Source: Neolewinella aquimaris (lineage in GTDB: Bacteria > Bacteroidota > Bacteroidia > Chitinophagales > Saprospiraceae). From it: a stretch of 64,000 nt of DNA. Under the pieces are notes generated by a model. It worked only from the letters and a program-made list of their open reading frames with translations, had not been told where the DNA came from and ran no database searches. Positions 52,920 to 63,638 of this stretch are shown in pieces. Both the position numbers and the translations under genes were made by a program. Location: positions 67,548-131,547 of the forward strand of contig NZ_JACIFF010000004.1 in assembly GCF_014197245.1 (NCBI RefSeq). The letters run 5' to 3'. Every line of letters begins with the position of its first letter. Position 1 is the first letter of the stretch.

Positions 52920-54416
52920 ATGAGTAAGCGAGCGGCGATTGTATGGTTCAGAAGAGACCTGCGGCTCCACGACAACGAAGCCCTGACGGACGCCATGAAG
53001 CACGGCGACGAGGTGTTGCCGGTGTACATCATCGACCCCCGCGACTGGCAGGGTACCCTGCCGCTGACCGGCCTGTCTAAGATCGGTCCCCACCGCGCCC
53101 GCTTCATTCTGGAAAGCATGGCCAACCTGCGCCAGAACCTGCGTGCACGGGGCAGTGACCTGATCGTTCGCGTCGGCCACCCGGAGGACATCCTGCCGGA
53201 GCTTTCCAAACAGTGCCAGGGAAGTTGGGTATTCTGCAATCGCGAGCGGACCTCCGAAGAACTGCGCGTGCAGAACGCCGTGGAGCAAAACCTATGGGCG
53301 ATCGGCCGGGAAGTCTACTACTCGCGGGGTAAGCTGCTCTACTACACCTCTGATCTCCCCTTCCCCATTACCCAGACCCCGGATGGTTTTACCCAATTCC
53401 GCAAGGAGACCGAGCGGCTGACGCCCGTGCGTGACCCCCTGCCGACGCCCGGCACCATCCCGATGGTGAGGGGAGCCGGCATTGAGGCGGGCGAGATTCC
53501 CGAACTGGCGGACTTGGGCATCATGCCGCCGCCCAGCGACGAACGTGCGGCCATCACGTGGCACGGTGGGGAAGACGCCGGTTTTGATCGCCTGGCGTAC
53601 TATCTCTTCGACAGTCACGCGATCGCTACCTATAAGGAAACCCGCAATGGGCTGATCGGCAGCGACTTCAGCACCAAGTTCTCCGCCTGGCTGGCCCAGG
53701 GTTGCCTCAGTCCGAAACGGATCTACGCCGAGATCAGGGCCTACGAGGCCAAGAACGGCGCGAACGAAAGCACCTACTGGGTGATCTACGAATTGCTGTG
53801 GCGCGATTTCTTCCGTCTGATGGGCAAGAAGCACGGCGACCGCATCTTCCACAAACACGGCTTTTCGGAGAACACCGATCATCCGGAGTGGAAAAAGGAT
53901 ACCGCCCTGCTGCAACGCTGGATCGACGGACAGACGGGCACCCCCTTCATCGACGCCAATATGCGCGAGATCGCCCGCACCGGTTTCATGAGCAACCGCG
54001 GACGACAAAACGTAGCCAGCTACCTCGTCAAGGATCTCAACATCGACTGGCGAATGGGCGCCGAATACTTCGAGCACATCCTGATCGACTACGACGTCAC
54101 CAGCAACTGGTGCAACTGGAACTACGTCGCCGGCGTAGGTACCGATCCGCGGGAGAACCGCTACTTCAACATTCTGAGCCAGGCCGAGCGCTACGATCCG
54201 GAGGGAGCCTACGTCAAACTATGGTGTCCCGAACTGGAAGGCCTGCCCCCGGAGTCCGTACATCAGCCGGATACACTGGGTGACGCGGAGCAGTCGGACT
54301 TCGGTCTGCGCATCGGCGTCAATTACCCCAAGGCCCTCGTGCCGAGCGAACGGTGGAAGGCCAGGTCCGAATCCAGCGGACGGCGCGGTCGGGGCCGACG
54401 GTCCGCGCACACCTAG
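52920..54416 (+). CDS. DASH-type cryptochrome / photolyase
   Basis: A 498-residue flavoprotein of the photolyase/cryptochrome family, cry-DASH branch. The N-terminal antenna domain begins RAAIVWFRRDLRLHDNEALTDA. FAD-binding parts are seen in GSDFSTKFSAWLAQGCLSPKRIY near 240, the TPFIDANMREIARTGFMSNRGRQNVASYLVKDLNIDWRMGAEYFE block (about 340-385) and SNWCNWNYVAGVGTDPRENRYFN near 398. These match DASH proteins, which repair pyrimidine dimers mainly in single-stranded or looped DNA. The last 30 residues are a low-complexity Arg/Ser tail. It converges on the PUL, sharing stop CTAG. Confidence 0.93.
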   Translation: MSKRAAIVWFRRDLRLHDNEALTDAMKHGDEVLPVYIIDPRDWQGTLPLTGLSKIGPHRARFILESMANLRQNLRARGSDLIVRVGHPEDILPELSKQCQGSWVFCNRERTSEELRVQNAVEQNLWAIGREVYYSRGKLLYYTSDLPFPITQTPDGFTQFRKETERLTPVRDPLPTPGTIPMVRGAGIEAGEIPELADLGIMPPPSDERAAITWHGGEDAGFDRLAYYLFDSHAIATYKETRNGLIGSDFSTKFSAWLAQGCLSPKRIYAEIRAYEAKNGANESTYWVIYELLWRDFFRLMGKKHGDRIFHKHGFSENTDHPEWKKDTALLQRWIDGQTGTPFIDANMREIARTGFMSNRGRQNVASYLVKDLNIDWRMGAEYFEHILIDYDVTSNWCNWNYVAGVGTDPRENRYFNILSQAERYDPEGAYVKLWCPELEGLPPESVHQPDTLGDAEQSDFGLRIGVNYPKALVPSERWKARSESSGRRGRGRRSAHT

Positions 54417-56431
54417 CGGGACGTGGTCCGCGTAAGCCGTACGTTTTCCGGAGTGACCACCAGGGTATCTTGCCGTCCGTTGCTGAACGAAAGGCGGACC
54501 TCCAGGCGGTCGGCGTTCCCTGCAGTAGCGACTCGGGGCGGCGTGGTGCCGTTTTCACGTGCGGTGAGCAGGGTGACGAAGTGAGGATTTACCGCCGAGG
54601 TTTTGATGCTTAGTTCCCTAAAGTGCTTAGCTAGCCGACGGTCGCTATCGCTAATGTTTTTTACCCCGGGCAGGTAGGCGTCGCTTAAGTCGCTTTCCCG
54701 GACGGTCCCCTGAGTTTTCGGCCACAGTACGTCGACGTCACACAGGGCTCCACGCCTTGCTCCGACGATTCGGGCGCCGGGTTTTTCCGGCAGTATCTCT
54801 AGTGTATTACTGGTATCCGTGTGCAGTAGCCAGGTGTATTCATTTACTGACTTATCCTCCGTTTGGAGGTCATCCACAATCAACAGATACGGCTGTTCGC
54901 CAGGTACGTAGAGCAGTTGCCGCTGCGCTTGACTGAGGACGAACGAGCTTGAATCGCGCTCGAAAGCCTCCCGTGCGTCACCCTTCACGTACACGGCGCT
55001 ATCGCGTTCCTCGTACTCGAGGATTCGCCCCCTGCCGTACCCACGGATCTGGCCGATCCCGTTCACCAGAACGGTGTTGTGGGAACGGGTATTCCAGGGA
55101 AAGCGTCCCGGGTCGATGGCGAACTCCTCCCCCAGTGCACTGAAGGTGAAGGCGTTCTCGTCGGAGTGATTGTGGGCGTGGTGGTAATCAACGCCGGAGG
55201 TAAAGGACACCTGCGTGCCGAGGGAATCGCCCCAGCCGTCACGCATGAACACCCGCCCGCTGGAAAAATGGTGCGACCGGGCGTTGGGCATACGGGGCTC
55301 CAAACCGGCATCGCCCCACAGCAGAACGAAGGGAAGCGACAGGCCATCCCCGATGGAGGGACGGTTGTCTCCGCGGTGGCTCGGTCGTCCGCCGCCGTAA
55401 AAACCACCCCCGGCCTCTCCCTCGATCTGCAACCACGCCCACAGGGCTTCCCGCAGCCGGTACCGGCTAATGAGGTACATCAGGCCCGCGGAACTGCCCA
55501 GCGTCGTAGGGTTATCGTTCATGGCAATGACTTCCTTCCCCCAGGGCAGCATCTTCCACACCATCTGGTCGGGGATCAGGGGCATCGCGGGCTGTTCGCC
55601 CACCAAGTCCTCTCCGGTAGCCCGTTGTAAGGCGACGGCGTAGGGTACCACGCCCAGTAATCCGTAGTTAGTGTAGTCCACCCCCTCGGTGCCGTACCCC
55701 GTGCTGTCGACGAAGCGGTTTACGTAGGCGCGGATGCGGTCCGTCGCCTTTTCCTGCCACTGCGGTTTGTCGCCCACCGCCAGGGCGCAGAGTCCCAGGG
55801 CACCGTAGTGGACGGCGGTATGATTCTGAGACTCGACCGCCGGATCGGCCCGCGACCAGACGCCACGGTAATCGTAGAGGAGGGTCGCTACTTTTTCTAA
55901 CTCCTCTCGCACGATATTTCGCTCTCGCTCGTCCATGTGGGGGTACAACAGGTCGTAGCCGATGGCGTACCCGCGGGCCGCGTCGCCGTGCTGCAGGTGA
56001 CTGAACCATTCCTCCGGCTCACTGGCTTCCGCGGCGGCGACCATGACCTCAATGGCCTTGTCAAAATAGCGGTGGTCGCCACTCAGGTAGCCCGCTACGC
56101 CAAGGGTGCCTACCCGTTTCTCCAAAATCCTACCCAAGATGCCCGACTTTTTCCAGTCGCCACCCCCACCGAAGGCGTAGCCCGGAAAATCATCGGCCCG
56201 GTAGGCGTATGGCTCGGGCGGGTACGCCAGTTGTTCGTCGGCCTGCGCGATAAGGATTTCGTAGGCCTCCCGCATCCATTCGCTGCTGGCAATGTTTTCC
56301 TTAATGGCGGGAAGCTCAGCGACGGTAAAGAACAGCGACGGGTGCTCCTGGGCGCTGAGCTGCGTTCCGAGCAGGAGGAACACTATGGCGGTGAGCCGGC
56401 GATCTAAACGTAGTGAACTAAGGGGTTTCAT
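54413..56431 (-). CDS. Heparinase II/III-like polysaccharide lyase
   Basis: A 672-residue secreted lyase-like protein. Signal peptide (about 1-28, ending LSAQ), an alpha/alpha toroid of about 320 residues with QNHTAVHYGALGLCALAVG (conserved Asn-His) and a C-terminal beta-sandwich with YHHAHNHSDENAFTFSALGEEFAIDPG and RSHNTVLVNG, the paired histidine loops of the heparinase II/III superfamily. It should act on uronic-acid-containing polysaccharide by beta-elimination; family number (PL12, 15, 17, 21 or other) cannot be decided. ATG 56431 gives the signal peptide. Last gene of the polysaccharide operon; it shares stop CTAG with the cryptochrome. Confidence 0.88.
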   Translation of the reverse strand: MKPLSSLRLDRRLTAIVFLLLGTQLSAQEHPSLFFTVAELPAIKENIASSEWMREAYEILIAQADEQLAYPPEPYAYRADDFPGYAFGGGGDWKKSGILGRILEKRVGTLGVAGYLSGDHRYFDKAIEVMVAAAEASEPEEWFSHLQHGDAARGYAIGYDLLYPHMDERERNIVREELEKVATLLYDYRGVWSRADPAVESQNHTAVHYGALGLCALAVGDKPQWQEKATDRIRAYVNRFVDSTGYGTEGVDYTNYGLLGVVPYAVALQRATGEDLVGEQPAMPLIPDQMVWKMLPWGKEVIAMNDNPTTLGSSAGLMYLISRYRLREALWAWLQIEGEAGGGFYGGGRPSHRGDNRPSIGDGLSLPFVLLWGDAGLEPRMPNARSHHFSSGRVFMRDGWGDSLGTQVSFTSGVDYHHAHNHSDENAFTFSALGEEFAIDPGRFPWNTRSHNTVLVNGIGQIRGYGRGRILEYEERDSAVYVKGDAREAFERDSSSFVLSQAQRQLLYVPGEQPYLLIVDDLQTEDKSVNEYTWLLHTDTSNTLEILPEKPGARIVGARRGALCDVDVLWPKTQGTVRESDLSDAYLPGVKNISDSDRRLAKHFRELSIKTSAVNPHFVTLLTARENGTTPPRVATAGNADRLEVRLSFSNGRQDTLVVTPENVRLTRTTSR

Positions 56432-56459
56432 ATTTCTGGTGGGGTAGTTCAAATTGGGA

Positions 56460-57698
56460 TTATCGGGGGGCAGTTTCGCAGGCGTAGATCAGCCGGTCAA
56501 GGTCGGGAGCCGGGGACGACGGGCGGGGCACCGCACAGAACTCTTTGTCTCCGAACAGGCTACCCGCCTCCGCGAACAACTCCCGGGTGCCGTATAAAGC
56601 TGTTGCCAGATCGCCTAACTGTGGCTGCGTCCACTCCACTTCCCCCCTCGCGTAGGGCTCGAGGTAAGCATAGGCTTTCGGTATGCTTCCGCCGCGCGGG
56701 GAAGAGTAGTTCCACAGGTCGACGCCCACGGTGCCCGCTAGGTAAGCCAGCGTGGTGAAGGCCCGTAGGTTCATCGTGCTGTACGATAGGGATTTGGTAC
56801 GGGCCAGTTCGTGGGGCTGGGCACCGTCGGGCTCGATCTGGGTGTCGATGCGGCGCTTTACCGTCTCCGCCACCCGTCCGGCTTCCTTCGTCTGACCAAG
56901 GTGGATGAGCATGGAAAGGACCTGCGCGTCGTACCAAGTACCGTGATTGTTCTCCCTTTCCTTCTCCTCGACACCTAGTTTGCTGGTTTGTAGCCAGTGG
57001 AGATAGGCGGCCAACCATTCGTCCGTGCCGGCCTTTACTTCCGGGTCGAGTCCGGCCAGATCCAGCACTTCCAGACTGGTCACCATTCCGACCACGTCGG
57101 TCAGCTCGATGATGCCGAAGCAGCGACCGCTGTTTCTGCCGGGGATGCCCTGGGCGTACTCGAGGTGGGGGTTCATCTTCGTTTTCGGATCGATGAGGAA
57201 AGCCCGGATCAGGGTTTCAGCCCGCCGGCGGTAGACGTCCTTATCGGTAAAGTAAGCGGCGTAGGCCAGGGCCGAGACGCCCCGCGCAAAGGCATTCTGC
57301 TGACTTTTGTCGGAGCGTTCGCCCTGCGTGAGGGGATTGACCTCCCCGTCCCGGCGGATCCACGGCAGTCCGTCGGGCTGGTCCGGATCGGGCCACCAGT
57401 ACGGTCCCAAACTGATGTAGTCGTTGGGGTTCCCGCTGGGCGGCAAGACTTCCTTGTGCACGATGGTGTAGATCTCTCCGTTCAGCTCTTCATCGGCCCG
57501 ACGGAGGGTCGCTTCCAACGCGGCGGTAGTGACCGGCTCCCCCTTCCGGTATGCCTCCTTGATCGCTACCAATCGGTCACCCGGATAGTTGGTCAGCGTA
57601 ACTTCCGTTTTTACTACAGCAGACGTTCGGGGCGGCGGAGCGCAGGAGCAGGCCAATACCGAAGCGAGCAATAGCGGCAGGTATGCAGTTTTCCACAT
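56460..57698 (-). CDS. Alginate-lyase-domain lipoprotein (PL5/PL38-like)
   Basis: A 412-residue predicted lipoprotein (lipobox VLAC near residue 17) with an alginate-lyase alpha/alpha-barrel. Diagnostic sequence is the NNHGTWYDAQVLSMLIHLGQ block near residue 245, preceded by GIIELTDVVGMV and the ISLGPYWWPDPDQPDGLPWIRRDGEVNP segment near 100. The fold family includes PL5 and glucuronan/alginate-type PL38 lyases. The stop-start overlap TGATG with the GH105 gene fixes ATG 57698; the 100-residue extension to 57998 lies within that gene and is an artefact. Confidence 0.87.
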   Translation of the reverse strand: MWKTAYLPLLLASVLACSCAPPPRTSAVVKTEVTLTNYPGDRLVAIKEAYRKGEPVTTAALEATLRRADEELNGEIYTIVHKEVLPPSGNPNDYISLGPYWWPDPDQPDGLPWIRRDGEVNPLTQGERSDKSQQNAFARGVSALAYAAYFTDKDVYRRRAETLIRAFLIDPKTKMNPHLEYAQGIPGRNSGRCFGIIELTDVVGMVTSLEVLDLAGLDPEVKAGTDEWLAAYLHWLQTSKLGVEEKERENNHGTWYDAQVLSMLIHLGQTKEAGRVAETVKRRIDTQIEPDGAQPHELARTKSLSYSTMNLRAFTTLAYLAGTVGVDLWNYSSPRGGSIPKAYAYLEPYARGEVEWTQPQLGDLATALYGTRELFAEAGSLFGDKEFCAVPRPSSPAPDLDRLIYACETAPR

Positions 57699-58813
57699 CA
57701 CTGCTTTAACTTGAGCACTTCGCTGCCGGCCAGGAGAAAAGCTCCGGTTCCGAAGTTTTGCCAGCTGTCGGCGCTTGCCGGTTGGGGGTCGGCGCCAATG
57801 TCCTGTACCCAGCCGACCTTGCCGCTGGCCTGTTGAGCTTCGGTAAGCCCCTTCCAGGCCTTCGTTACTACCGGTAGGTACTCCCCGCGGTCGAGGATGC
57901 CGTTGTTGATGCCCCAGGCCAGGGCGAAGGTGTAAAACCCACTGCCGCTCACCTCGCCGTGATCGAAGGACTCGGGCGAGAGCAGGCTGGTGCGCCACAG
58001 TCCGTCCTCCGGTTGGATCGCCTTGACCTTTGCGGCCATTTCGCGGTACAGGTCGAGAAAGAAGGGACGGTGTTCGTAATCCGCGGGCAGCTCATCGAGG
58101 ATGAGGGCCAGTCCGCCCATCACCCAACCGTTGCCGCGCGACCAGAATATCTTCTTCCCGTTGGCCTCCTTGCGGTCATCGGTAGATCCCGTCCACAGGT
58201 AGCGGCCGTCGCGGGCGAAGAGGTGCTCGTCCTGGTCGTACAGCATATCGTAGGTCTCCCGGTAGTAGGTGTACATGGTATCCAGCAGGGCATCCCGATC
58301 ACTATCGGGATAGCGCGTAGCGTATTCGGCGATGACCGGAGGGGCCATAAACAGGGCGTCGCACCACCACCAGAGGATCGTCTTCTCGTCGTTGCGGGTG
58401 CCGGCCCGCCACTCGTGGGGTGCATTGAGGTGGGCGTCCAGGAAGGCTTCCGTGGGTTCCAGGTCGACCACGTTCGGTTGTTTTTCGTCGAGGTAGAGGT
58501 AGGCGTAGGAGATGGCCACGTCGTCGGCGTGGTACGTTCTTTCGTAGGTCTGCCACGCGTTGCGCTCGCCCATGTCCTTCAGGGCCTGCAAAAAGACGGC
58601 GTTGTCGGTAGCGTCGTGGGCCCGCGCTACGCCGGTATAGTATGCGCCGTTCGTCCAGTCGGTGGGGGCCTTGGCCTGGATCGGGTTGGCTTCCTGCCAC
58701 TTCAGGGCGGCCACCATTTTGTTCTCGATTGCGTCCGGCTTCAATTCGGGTACGGAGCGACAGCTCACGAGGAGGGTAAGTAAGAGTCCGGTTATAATTA
58801 TACTGATTCGCAT
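57698..58813 (-). CDS. GH88/GH105 unsaturated glucuronyl/galacturonyl hydrolase
   Basis: A 371-residue predicted lipoprotein (LLVSC near 18) with an (alpha/alpha)6 barrel. [17 protein letters not shown] near 145 holds the conserved aspartate of GH88/GH105, and [16 protein letters not shown] near 225 is the other active-site block. These enzymes remove the unsaturated uronic acid left by polysaccharide lyases, which fits a cooperating role with the lyases on either side. It starts 5 bp after the next upstream gene's stop codon. Confidence 0.91.
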   Translation of the reverse strand: MRISIIITGLLLTLLVSCRSVPELKPDAIENKMVAALKWQEANPIQAKAPTDWTNGAYYTGVARAHDATDNAVFLQALKDMGERNAWQTYERTYHADDVAISYAYLYLDEKQPNVVDLEPTEAFLDAHLNAPHEWRAGTRNDEKTILWWWCDALFMAPPVIAEYATRYPDSDRDALLDTMYTYYRETYDMLYDQDEHLFARDGRYLWTGSTDDRKEANGKKIFWSRGNGWVMGGLALILDELPADYEHRPFFLDLYREMAAKVKAIQPEDGLWRTSLLSPESFDHGEVSGSGFYTFALAWGINNGILDRGEYLPVVTKAWKGLTEAQQASGKVGWVQDIGADPQPASADSWQNFGTGAFLLAGSEVLKLKQ

Positions 58814-58818
58814 GGGAT

Positions 58819-61392
58819 CTACTTTTTCGGTTTGTAAGCAGTGGTGGTACCACCGTGTTTAAATTGTAAGGGGTAATGGGAGGTAATGACGGGTTCTGCC
58901 CCGCTCAGGTCAACGTAAGCCGCGCCGGTGGCCCCGTCCGCGAAGGTGAGTGTCGAAGTTTGGTAGGACAGCTCCTGCCCTTCGCCTACGTAGAGGCCGA
59001 GCAGCCGTCCGTCCCGATCTGTATCAAGCAGGGCAAACCTTCCCCGAAAACCAATGGCGTAGTCGGCGTTGACGTAGCGCGCGTTTGTATCGTCGAGGGC
59101 CAGAATGTACTGTCTTCGATAATCCGCTTCGGGACCGGTACTTACTTCGATACCGCAGCACGTCTCCCCGATCCGCTGCACGGAGAGCGCGGATGGAGCC
59201 TGACCCTCGCCGGGTTCAAGGACGGCGACGAAGGGGTCGTCCCATGCTTCTCCCTGCTTACGGACCACCAGGGTCGGGGTCGGCAGTTTGTCATAGGGAG
59301 CGGGGCTTTCGGTGGATGGGGGGGCCATTGCCGAAGTGTACGACCGGTCCTCCCCGCCCGGCAGGTGTACGCGCATGCGGACGGATTCAGTGTGTAAAGA
59401 CTTAGCTTCGAAAGTGGCCGCTACGTTGTCGGAGTATTCGGCGGCGGTCCTCACCTTATCGAAGAAGTGCCATCCCGGATCGCGGAAGGAGCGATTGCTC
59501 TTGTAGAACTTGTGAGCGGAAGCGGCAAAACGGTTCGGATCTTTCTTAGTACGAAGGTCCGCGCCGGTGGTGCCGTCGCTCAGGCGAAGGTCATCTCCGA
59601 TATTGTGGTAGATGTAGTCGTGGTACTGTTCCGGCGATTCGGTTCGCGACCGGTAGACATCCACGTAGTACCCGGTGGTGTCCGTAGTGCGAACGATCGC
59701 CATTGTGCGTTGCTGACGGGCGGGGTCGCCGGAGCCGCGATTATCCTGAAAGCTGCTCGTACTGAAGGCGTACCGATCCGTCAGGGCAGCCATCTTAGGC
59801 GCGGGCTCTGCCGCCTCCCGCTGGACGGTCTCAATACCCAGATTTACCCAGCCGCCATCGCCCTGGGAGGCACCGTTCACGACTACCGTATTGTGGCTGG
59901 CGAATAGGCGGTAGTAGTTCTCGTGGATGTCGGTGCGGTACTGCGAGCGGCCCGACTTGGCCCCGAGCACCTCCCCCTTTCCGTACACTTCCATGTTCAT
60001 GCCGCTGGCGTGACCGTGCACGAAGCCCGCCCCGCCCACGAAGTACATGAAAGCATCCCGGGGGTCACCGGTCGCGCTTAGGTTGCGTTGTAGGGTGATG
60101 CCCGCGAAGGGCAGCTCGTCGGTTACGGGCAGTGGGTAGTTTCCGACGGGGGCATCTACTTCCGGCTCGTACCACAGCATAGTAAGTGGCTCGCGGTAAA
60201 CGCTGGCACCGAAGTCCCGCTCGGGAAGCTGGAATCTCCGGTAACCGGCTTCCTCCTTTTCGTAGGCCAACAGTGCACCGACTTCTTCCCGCAGGCCAAG
60301 GTTCTCAGACAAACCAGCGAGGTGGAAGGCCATCTCCAGTCCGTCCCGCAGCGGGTGGTAGGGGCGGTGGCCGTCGCCGAAGAGGATGGTCTGCTTTCCA
60401 TCGGGGTAGGTAAAGTAGCGGGCCTGCGGCAGGGCGGCCACGAAGGCGGGATAACGATTTAAAAATTGACTGCTTGGATCGTAATGCTTGAGTACCGTTA
60501 GGATGTACGTCAGGTTCTGGCTCACATGCTGGGCGTACCCGAAGCTTTCCGGCCAGGTGCCCCCGTAGTTCTCGTAGAGTTCGGCAATCTTCGGAAACGC
60601 ATCCTGGTGATCCGTGCTGGTTTCCGTGACGTACTTCAGCCATTCGGCCCGTTCGGCCGGATCGTCGAGGGCCAGGGTATTGTGCAGCAAGCTGGGCATT
60701 TCGAGGATGGGCCAGTTGCAGTTGATGATGCCCTGTTCGACGGCCAGTTTAGCGTAGGTGCGAAAGACGTGTTGCGCGCCCTCCCGGTTGAACATCGCGG
60801 CTGAGCCGGTGCCCAGGTCAAAAACGGTTCCGTTCTCCACCAGATAGTCGTGGATGAAGTCGTAGATGATGGGCAATTGTGCCCCAATCTCGCGGGCCTC
60901 GCGCAGGTGGTCCTCGGAGTAGATCCACCCTGCGTTGTGGTGGTCGATGCCAGGAGTCAGTGGCAAGAGCCCCCCTACAAAGGTGTGTAGAACATCGGCG
61001 GCGTAGCGGGCGTACTTTTCTTCCCGGGTGAGCCAGTACAGCATGGCGCAGTCGATGCCCGTGTGGAGATAGTGCTGCATTACATCCTGCTCCTCGTTAT
61101 CCTTCCCCTGAAAGGAAAGGTAGGTTTTCAGTGGTGGTATTGCTCCGGGTGTCCGGGCGTTGAGGTCAAAAGGCAGTGCAAGTAGGTAGGCGGCGGGGTC
61201 CGCGGCGTGCCGTGCGAGATCACCGGCTACCCGTTGCTGAAAGCTTTCGTAGTAGGCGCCTACCTGGGGGTATTCCTGAATGCGTTGCAGGATCTCCGTC
61301 CGCTCGTCCGCTCGTACCCAGATCATGGGTCGCTGGGCCCAACCCACGAGGGGCAGGAAGAAAAGCAAAAGAGTAGCGAGTCTGTAATTCAT
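58819..61392 (-). CDS. Large heparinase II/III-like lyase
   Basis: An 857-residue secreted protein (signal peptide ends VGWAQ near 19). A helical toroid domain contains [29 protein letters not shown], and the beta-sandwich carries [28 protein letters not shown] near 460 and [19 protein letters not shown] near 500, the His-containing loops of heparinase II/III-type lyases. A long C-terminal beta-rich extension (residues 640-857) is larger than in most relatives. It overlaps the GH3 gene by ATGA at its start. Substrate is inferred from context to be a uronate-rich, rhamnose-containing glycan. Confidence 0.86.
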   Translation of the reverse strand: MNYRLATLLLFFLPLVGWAQRPMIWVRADERTEILQRIQEYPQVGAYYESFQQRVAGDLARHAADPAAYLLALPFDLNARTPGAIPPLKTYLSFQGKDNEEQDVMQHYLHTGIDCAMLYWLTREEKYARYAADVLHTFVGGLLPLTPGIDHHNAGWIYSEDHLREAREIGAQLPIIYDFIHDYLVENGTVFDLGTGSAAMFNREGAQHVFRTYAKLAVEQGIINCNWPILEMPSLLHNTLALDDPAERAEWLKYVTETSTDHQDAFPKIAELYENYGGTWPESFGYAQHVSQNLTYILTVLKHYDPSSQFLNRYPAFVAALPQARYFTYPDGKQTILFGDGHRPYHPLRDGLEMAFHLAGLSENLGLREEVGALLAYEKEEAGYRRFQLPERDFGASVYREPLTMLWYEPEVDAPVGNYPLPVTDELPFAGITLQRNLSATGDPRDAFMYFVGGAGFVHGHASGMNMEVYGKGEVLGAKSGRSQYRTDIHENYYRLFASHNTVVVNGASQGDGGWVNLGIETVQREAAEPAPKMAALTDRYAFSTSSFQDNRGSGDPARQQRTMAIVRTTDTTGYYVDVYRSRTESPEQYHDYIYHNIGDDLRLSDGTTGADLRTKKDPNRFAASAHKFYKSNRSFRDPGWHFFDKVRTAAEYSDNVAATFEAKSLHTESVRMRVHLPGGEDRSYTSAMAPPSTESPAPYDKLPTPTLVVRKQGEAWDDPFVAVLEPGEGQAPSALSVQRIGETCCGIEVSTGPEADYRRQYILALDDTNARYVNADYAIGFRGRFALLDTDRDGRLLGLYVGEGQELSYQTSTLTFADGATGAAYVDLSGAEPVITSHYPLQFKHGGTTTAYKPKK

Positions 61393-63638
61393 TCCGCCCG
61401 TAGTTTGAAATTAGTGGTTACGTACTGCGTGGAAGAAGTACCGACGCGCACCTCGTAATCGCCGCTTTCCAGCCCCCGCTTCCCGTCCAGCCGGGTAAAC
61501 TCCAGCATCTCCGGCGTGATGTTGAAGGTCACCCTCCGGGCTTCTCCGGGTTCGAGGGCGATTTTTTGAAAGCCCTTTAATTCCATATCCGGCCGGGTGA
61601 CCGAACCGATGAGGTCCTTGAGGTACAGTTGCACGACCTCCTTGCCGGCCCGGTCGCCGGTGTTGGTCACCCGTACCGACACGGTGAGCTGACCGTCGGC
61701 GGTCATTGTGGAATCCGACACCCGCAGGTCGTCGTAGGCGAAGGTGGTGTAACTCAGACCGTGTCCAAAGGGATACAGCGGCCCGTTCTCCGTAAACAGG
61801 TAGCCCTTCTTATTATTGATCTCCTTACCGCTGTAGTGAAACGGCAGTTGGCCGATGGAGCGGGGAACGGTAACCGGCAATTTTCCGGAAGGATTGATCT
61901 CCCCGAAGATGGCCCGGGCCAGCGATTCGTCGCGGAATTCGCTCAGGTCCCAGCCGTCAAGGATGGCGTCGGCCCGCTCGGCAATCGTGTTAATGGAAAG
62001 CGTCCGACGGTGCAGCAGGGCTACGATGACCGGCTTGCCAAGTTCTTTAACTCTTCGGACCAGTTCGTCCTGCGGCCCGAGTGGGTCGATCGATTCGCGG
62101 TCGCCCAGTGCCCCGTTGAAGAAGCCCTCCTTGGCGGTGTATTCATCACCACCTAGAAAGAGGACCACGACGTCCGCTTCCTTCGCTTGCTCCACCAATC
62201 GGTCTACCCCGTCGGCCGTATCGTCGTTGAGCTGCGGGATGCTCCGGTTGCCGTCGGTCAGCTCGAAACCCCGGTCGCTGATGAAGCTTAGGCCCTCCCC
62301 CGCTACGGCACGGAAGGAGGCTTCCGTGTTTTCGCGTACCAGTGGTCCTAGCAGGGCTATCCGCTGGCCAGACCGCCGCAGCGGCAACGTACCGCCCACA
62401 TTTTTGAGCAGGATGATGGACTCCGCATCCGATTCCCGGGCCAGTTGGAGCGAAGATTCCGCCCGTACCCCGGCCTCGGTTTCCGCCACGTCGACGTAGG
62501 GGTCGTCAAAGAGGCCAAGAATAAATTTCGTGCGCAGCACGTGACCGGCCGCCCGATCAATGTCTTCGATTAAAGTGGAATCTCGGCCCACCATTGCGGG
62601 CAGCAGCGCATAGGCATCGTCGGCATAAAGATCGACGTCCATGCCGGCCTGTAGTGCCATGCGCGCGGCGGCTTCCGGTGTTTCGGCTACCTTCATAAAG
62701 TAGTGCAGCCGGCCGATGTCGTTGGCGTCGGAGACCGTATAGCCTGCGAAGCCCCACTGCTCGCGCAGCACCTCGGTCAACAACCAGGGATTGGCGTGAC
62801 TGGCCACCCCGTTGAGGTCGCCGTGACTGGCCATGATGCCCAGGGTTCTGGCCTCCTTCACGGCGGCTTTGAAGGGCGGAAAAATCTCGTCGGCCAGGGT
62901 ACGTTCGCTGATCTCGATGGCGGCAAAATTGGTCCCGCCCAGCACCTGCCCGTAACCCGCGAAGTGTTTCGCCACGGCCCCGATGTGGGTACCGTTTCCG
63001 AGGCCGTCGTAATCGCCCTGTACACCGGTGATCGCGCTGACCACCATCCGGGTAACCAGATAGGTATCCTCCCCGAAAGCTTCGCTCATGCGGCCGAAGC
63101 GGGGGTCGCGCACCAGGTCGGCCTCGGGTGAGTGGCACATGTGCATGCCCCGTAACCGGGCTTCGCGGCCCACTACGTCCCACTGCCGCTGCACGAGTTC
63201 CGGATTAAAGGAAGCGGCCGAGGTGATCGGTCGACCGAAAACGGTAGACCCCGCCGCATCGACGCCATTGTAGCTTTCGGTCACGAAGAGGGCCGGAATG
63301 CCCAGCCGGTTGTGCTCGATGATGTACCGCTGCAGGGCGTTGTTCACCTGCGCGGCGGCCACGGGACTCAGGTGCTCCCCCGGGTTCTTAATGCCGGCGA
63401 TGCCGTGTTCCAGACGCGCCTTTACGTTTTCGCTCAGGGTCAATCTCCCCGATACATCCCCCTCCACCCCCTGGTTGGCGTGGAAGATGCGCATCTGGGC
63501 CACCTTTTCCGCTACCGTCATACGGGCCAGCAAGTCGTCGACGCGCTCGTCGATGGGCAGGTCAGAATTTTGGTAGGCGGGCGTCTGGGCCAGCAGGCTG
63601 CCACCGAGCGCCAGGATCAGTAAAGTCAGTAGTTTCAT
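61389..63638 (-). CDS. Beta-glucosidase-like GH3 hydrolase
   Basis: A 749-residue secreted GH3 (signal peptide about 1-18). N-terminal barrel motifs are seen (ARMTVAEKVAQMRIFH near 35; KHFAGYGQ; GVASHANPWLLTEVLREQWGFAGYTVSDANDIGRL near 270, with the nucleophile Asp in VSDAND), then the alpha/beta sandwich (VLFLGGDEYTAKEGF) and a fibronectin-III-like C-terminus (TADGQLTVSVRVTNTGDRAGKEVVQLYLKD). Overlaps the upstream and downstream genes by 4 bp each, so translation is coupled. It removes terminal beta-linked sugars; xylosidase or glucosidase cannot be told apart. Confidence 0.92.
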   Translation of the reverse strand: MKLLTLLILALGGSLLAQTPAYQNSDLPIDERVDDLLARMTVAEKVAQMRIFHANQGVEGDVSGRLTLSENVKARLEHGIAGIKNPGEHLSPVAAAQVNNALQRYIIEHNRLGIPALFVTESYNGVDAAGSTVFGRPITSAASFNPELVQRQWDVVGREARLRGMHMCHSPEADLVRDPRFGRMSEAFGEDTYLVTRMVVSAITGVQGDYDGLGNGTHIGAVAKHFAGYGQVLGGTNFAAIEISERTLADEIFPPFKAAVKEARTLGIMASHGDLNGVASHANPWLLTEVLREQWGFAGYTVSDANDIGRLHYFMKVAETPEAAARMALQAGMDVDLYADDAYALLPAMVGRDSTLIEDIDRAAGHVLRTKFILGLFDDPYVDVAETEAGVRAESSLQLARESDAESIILLKNVGGTLPLRRSGQRIALLGPLVRENTEASFRAVAGEGLSFISDRGFELTDGNRSIPQLNDDTADGVDRLVEQAKEADVVVLFLGGDEYTAKEGFFNGALGDRESIDPLGPQDELVRRVKELGKPVIVALLHRRTLSINTIAERADAILDGWDLSEFRDESLARAIFGEINPSGKLPVTVPRSIGQLPFHYSGKEINNKKGYLFTENGPLYPFGHGLSYTTFAYDDLRVSDSTMTADGQLTVSVRVTNTGDRAGKEVVQLYLKDLIGSVTRPDMELKGFQKIALEPGEARRVTFNITPEMLEFTRLDGKRGLESGDYEVRVGTSSTQYVTTNFKLRAE

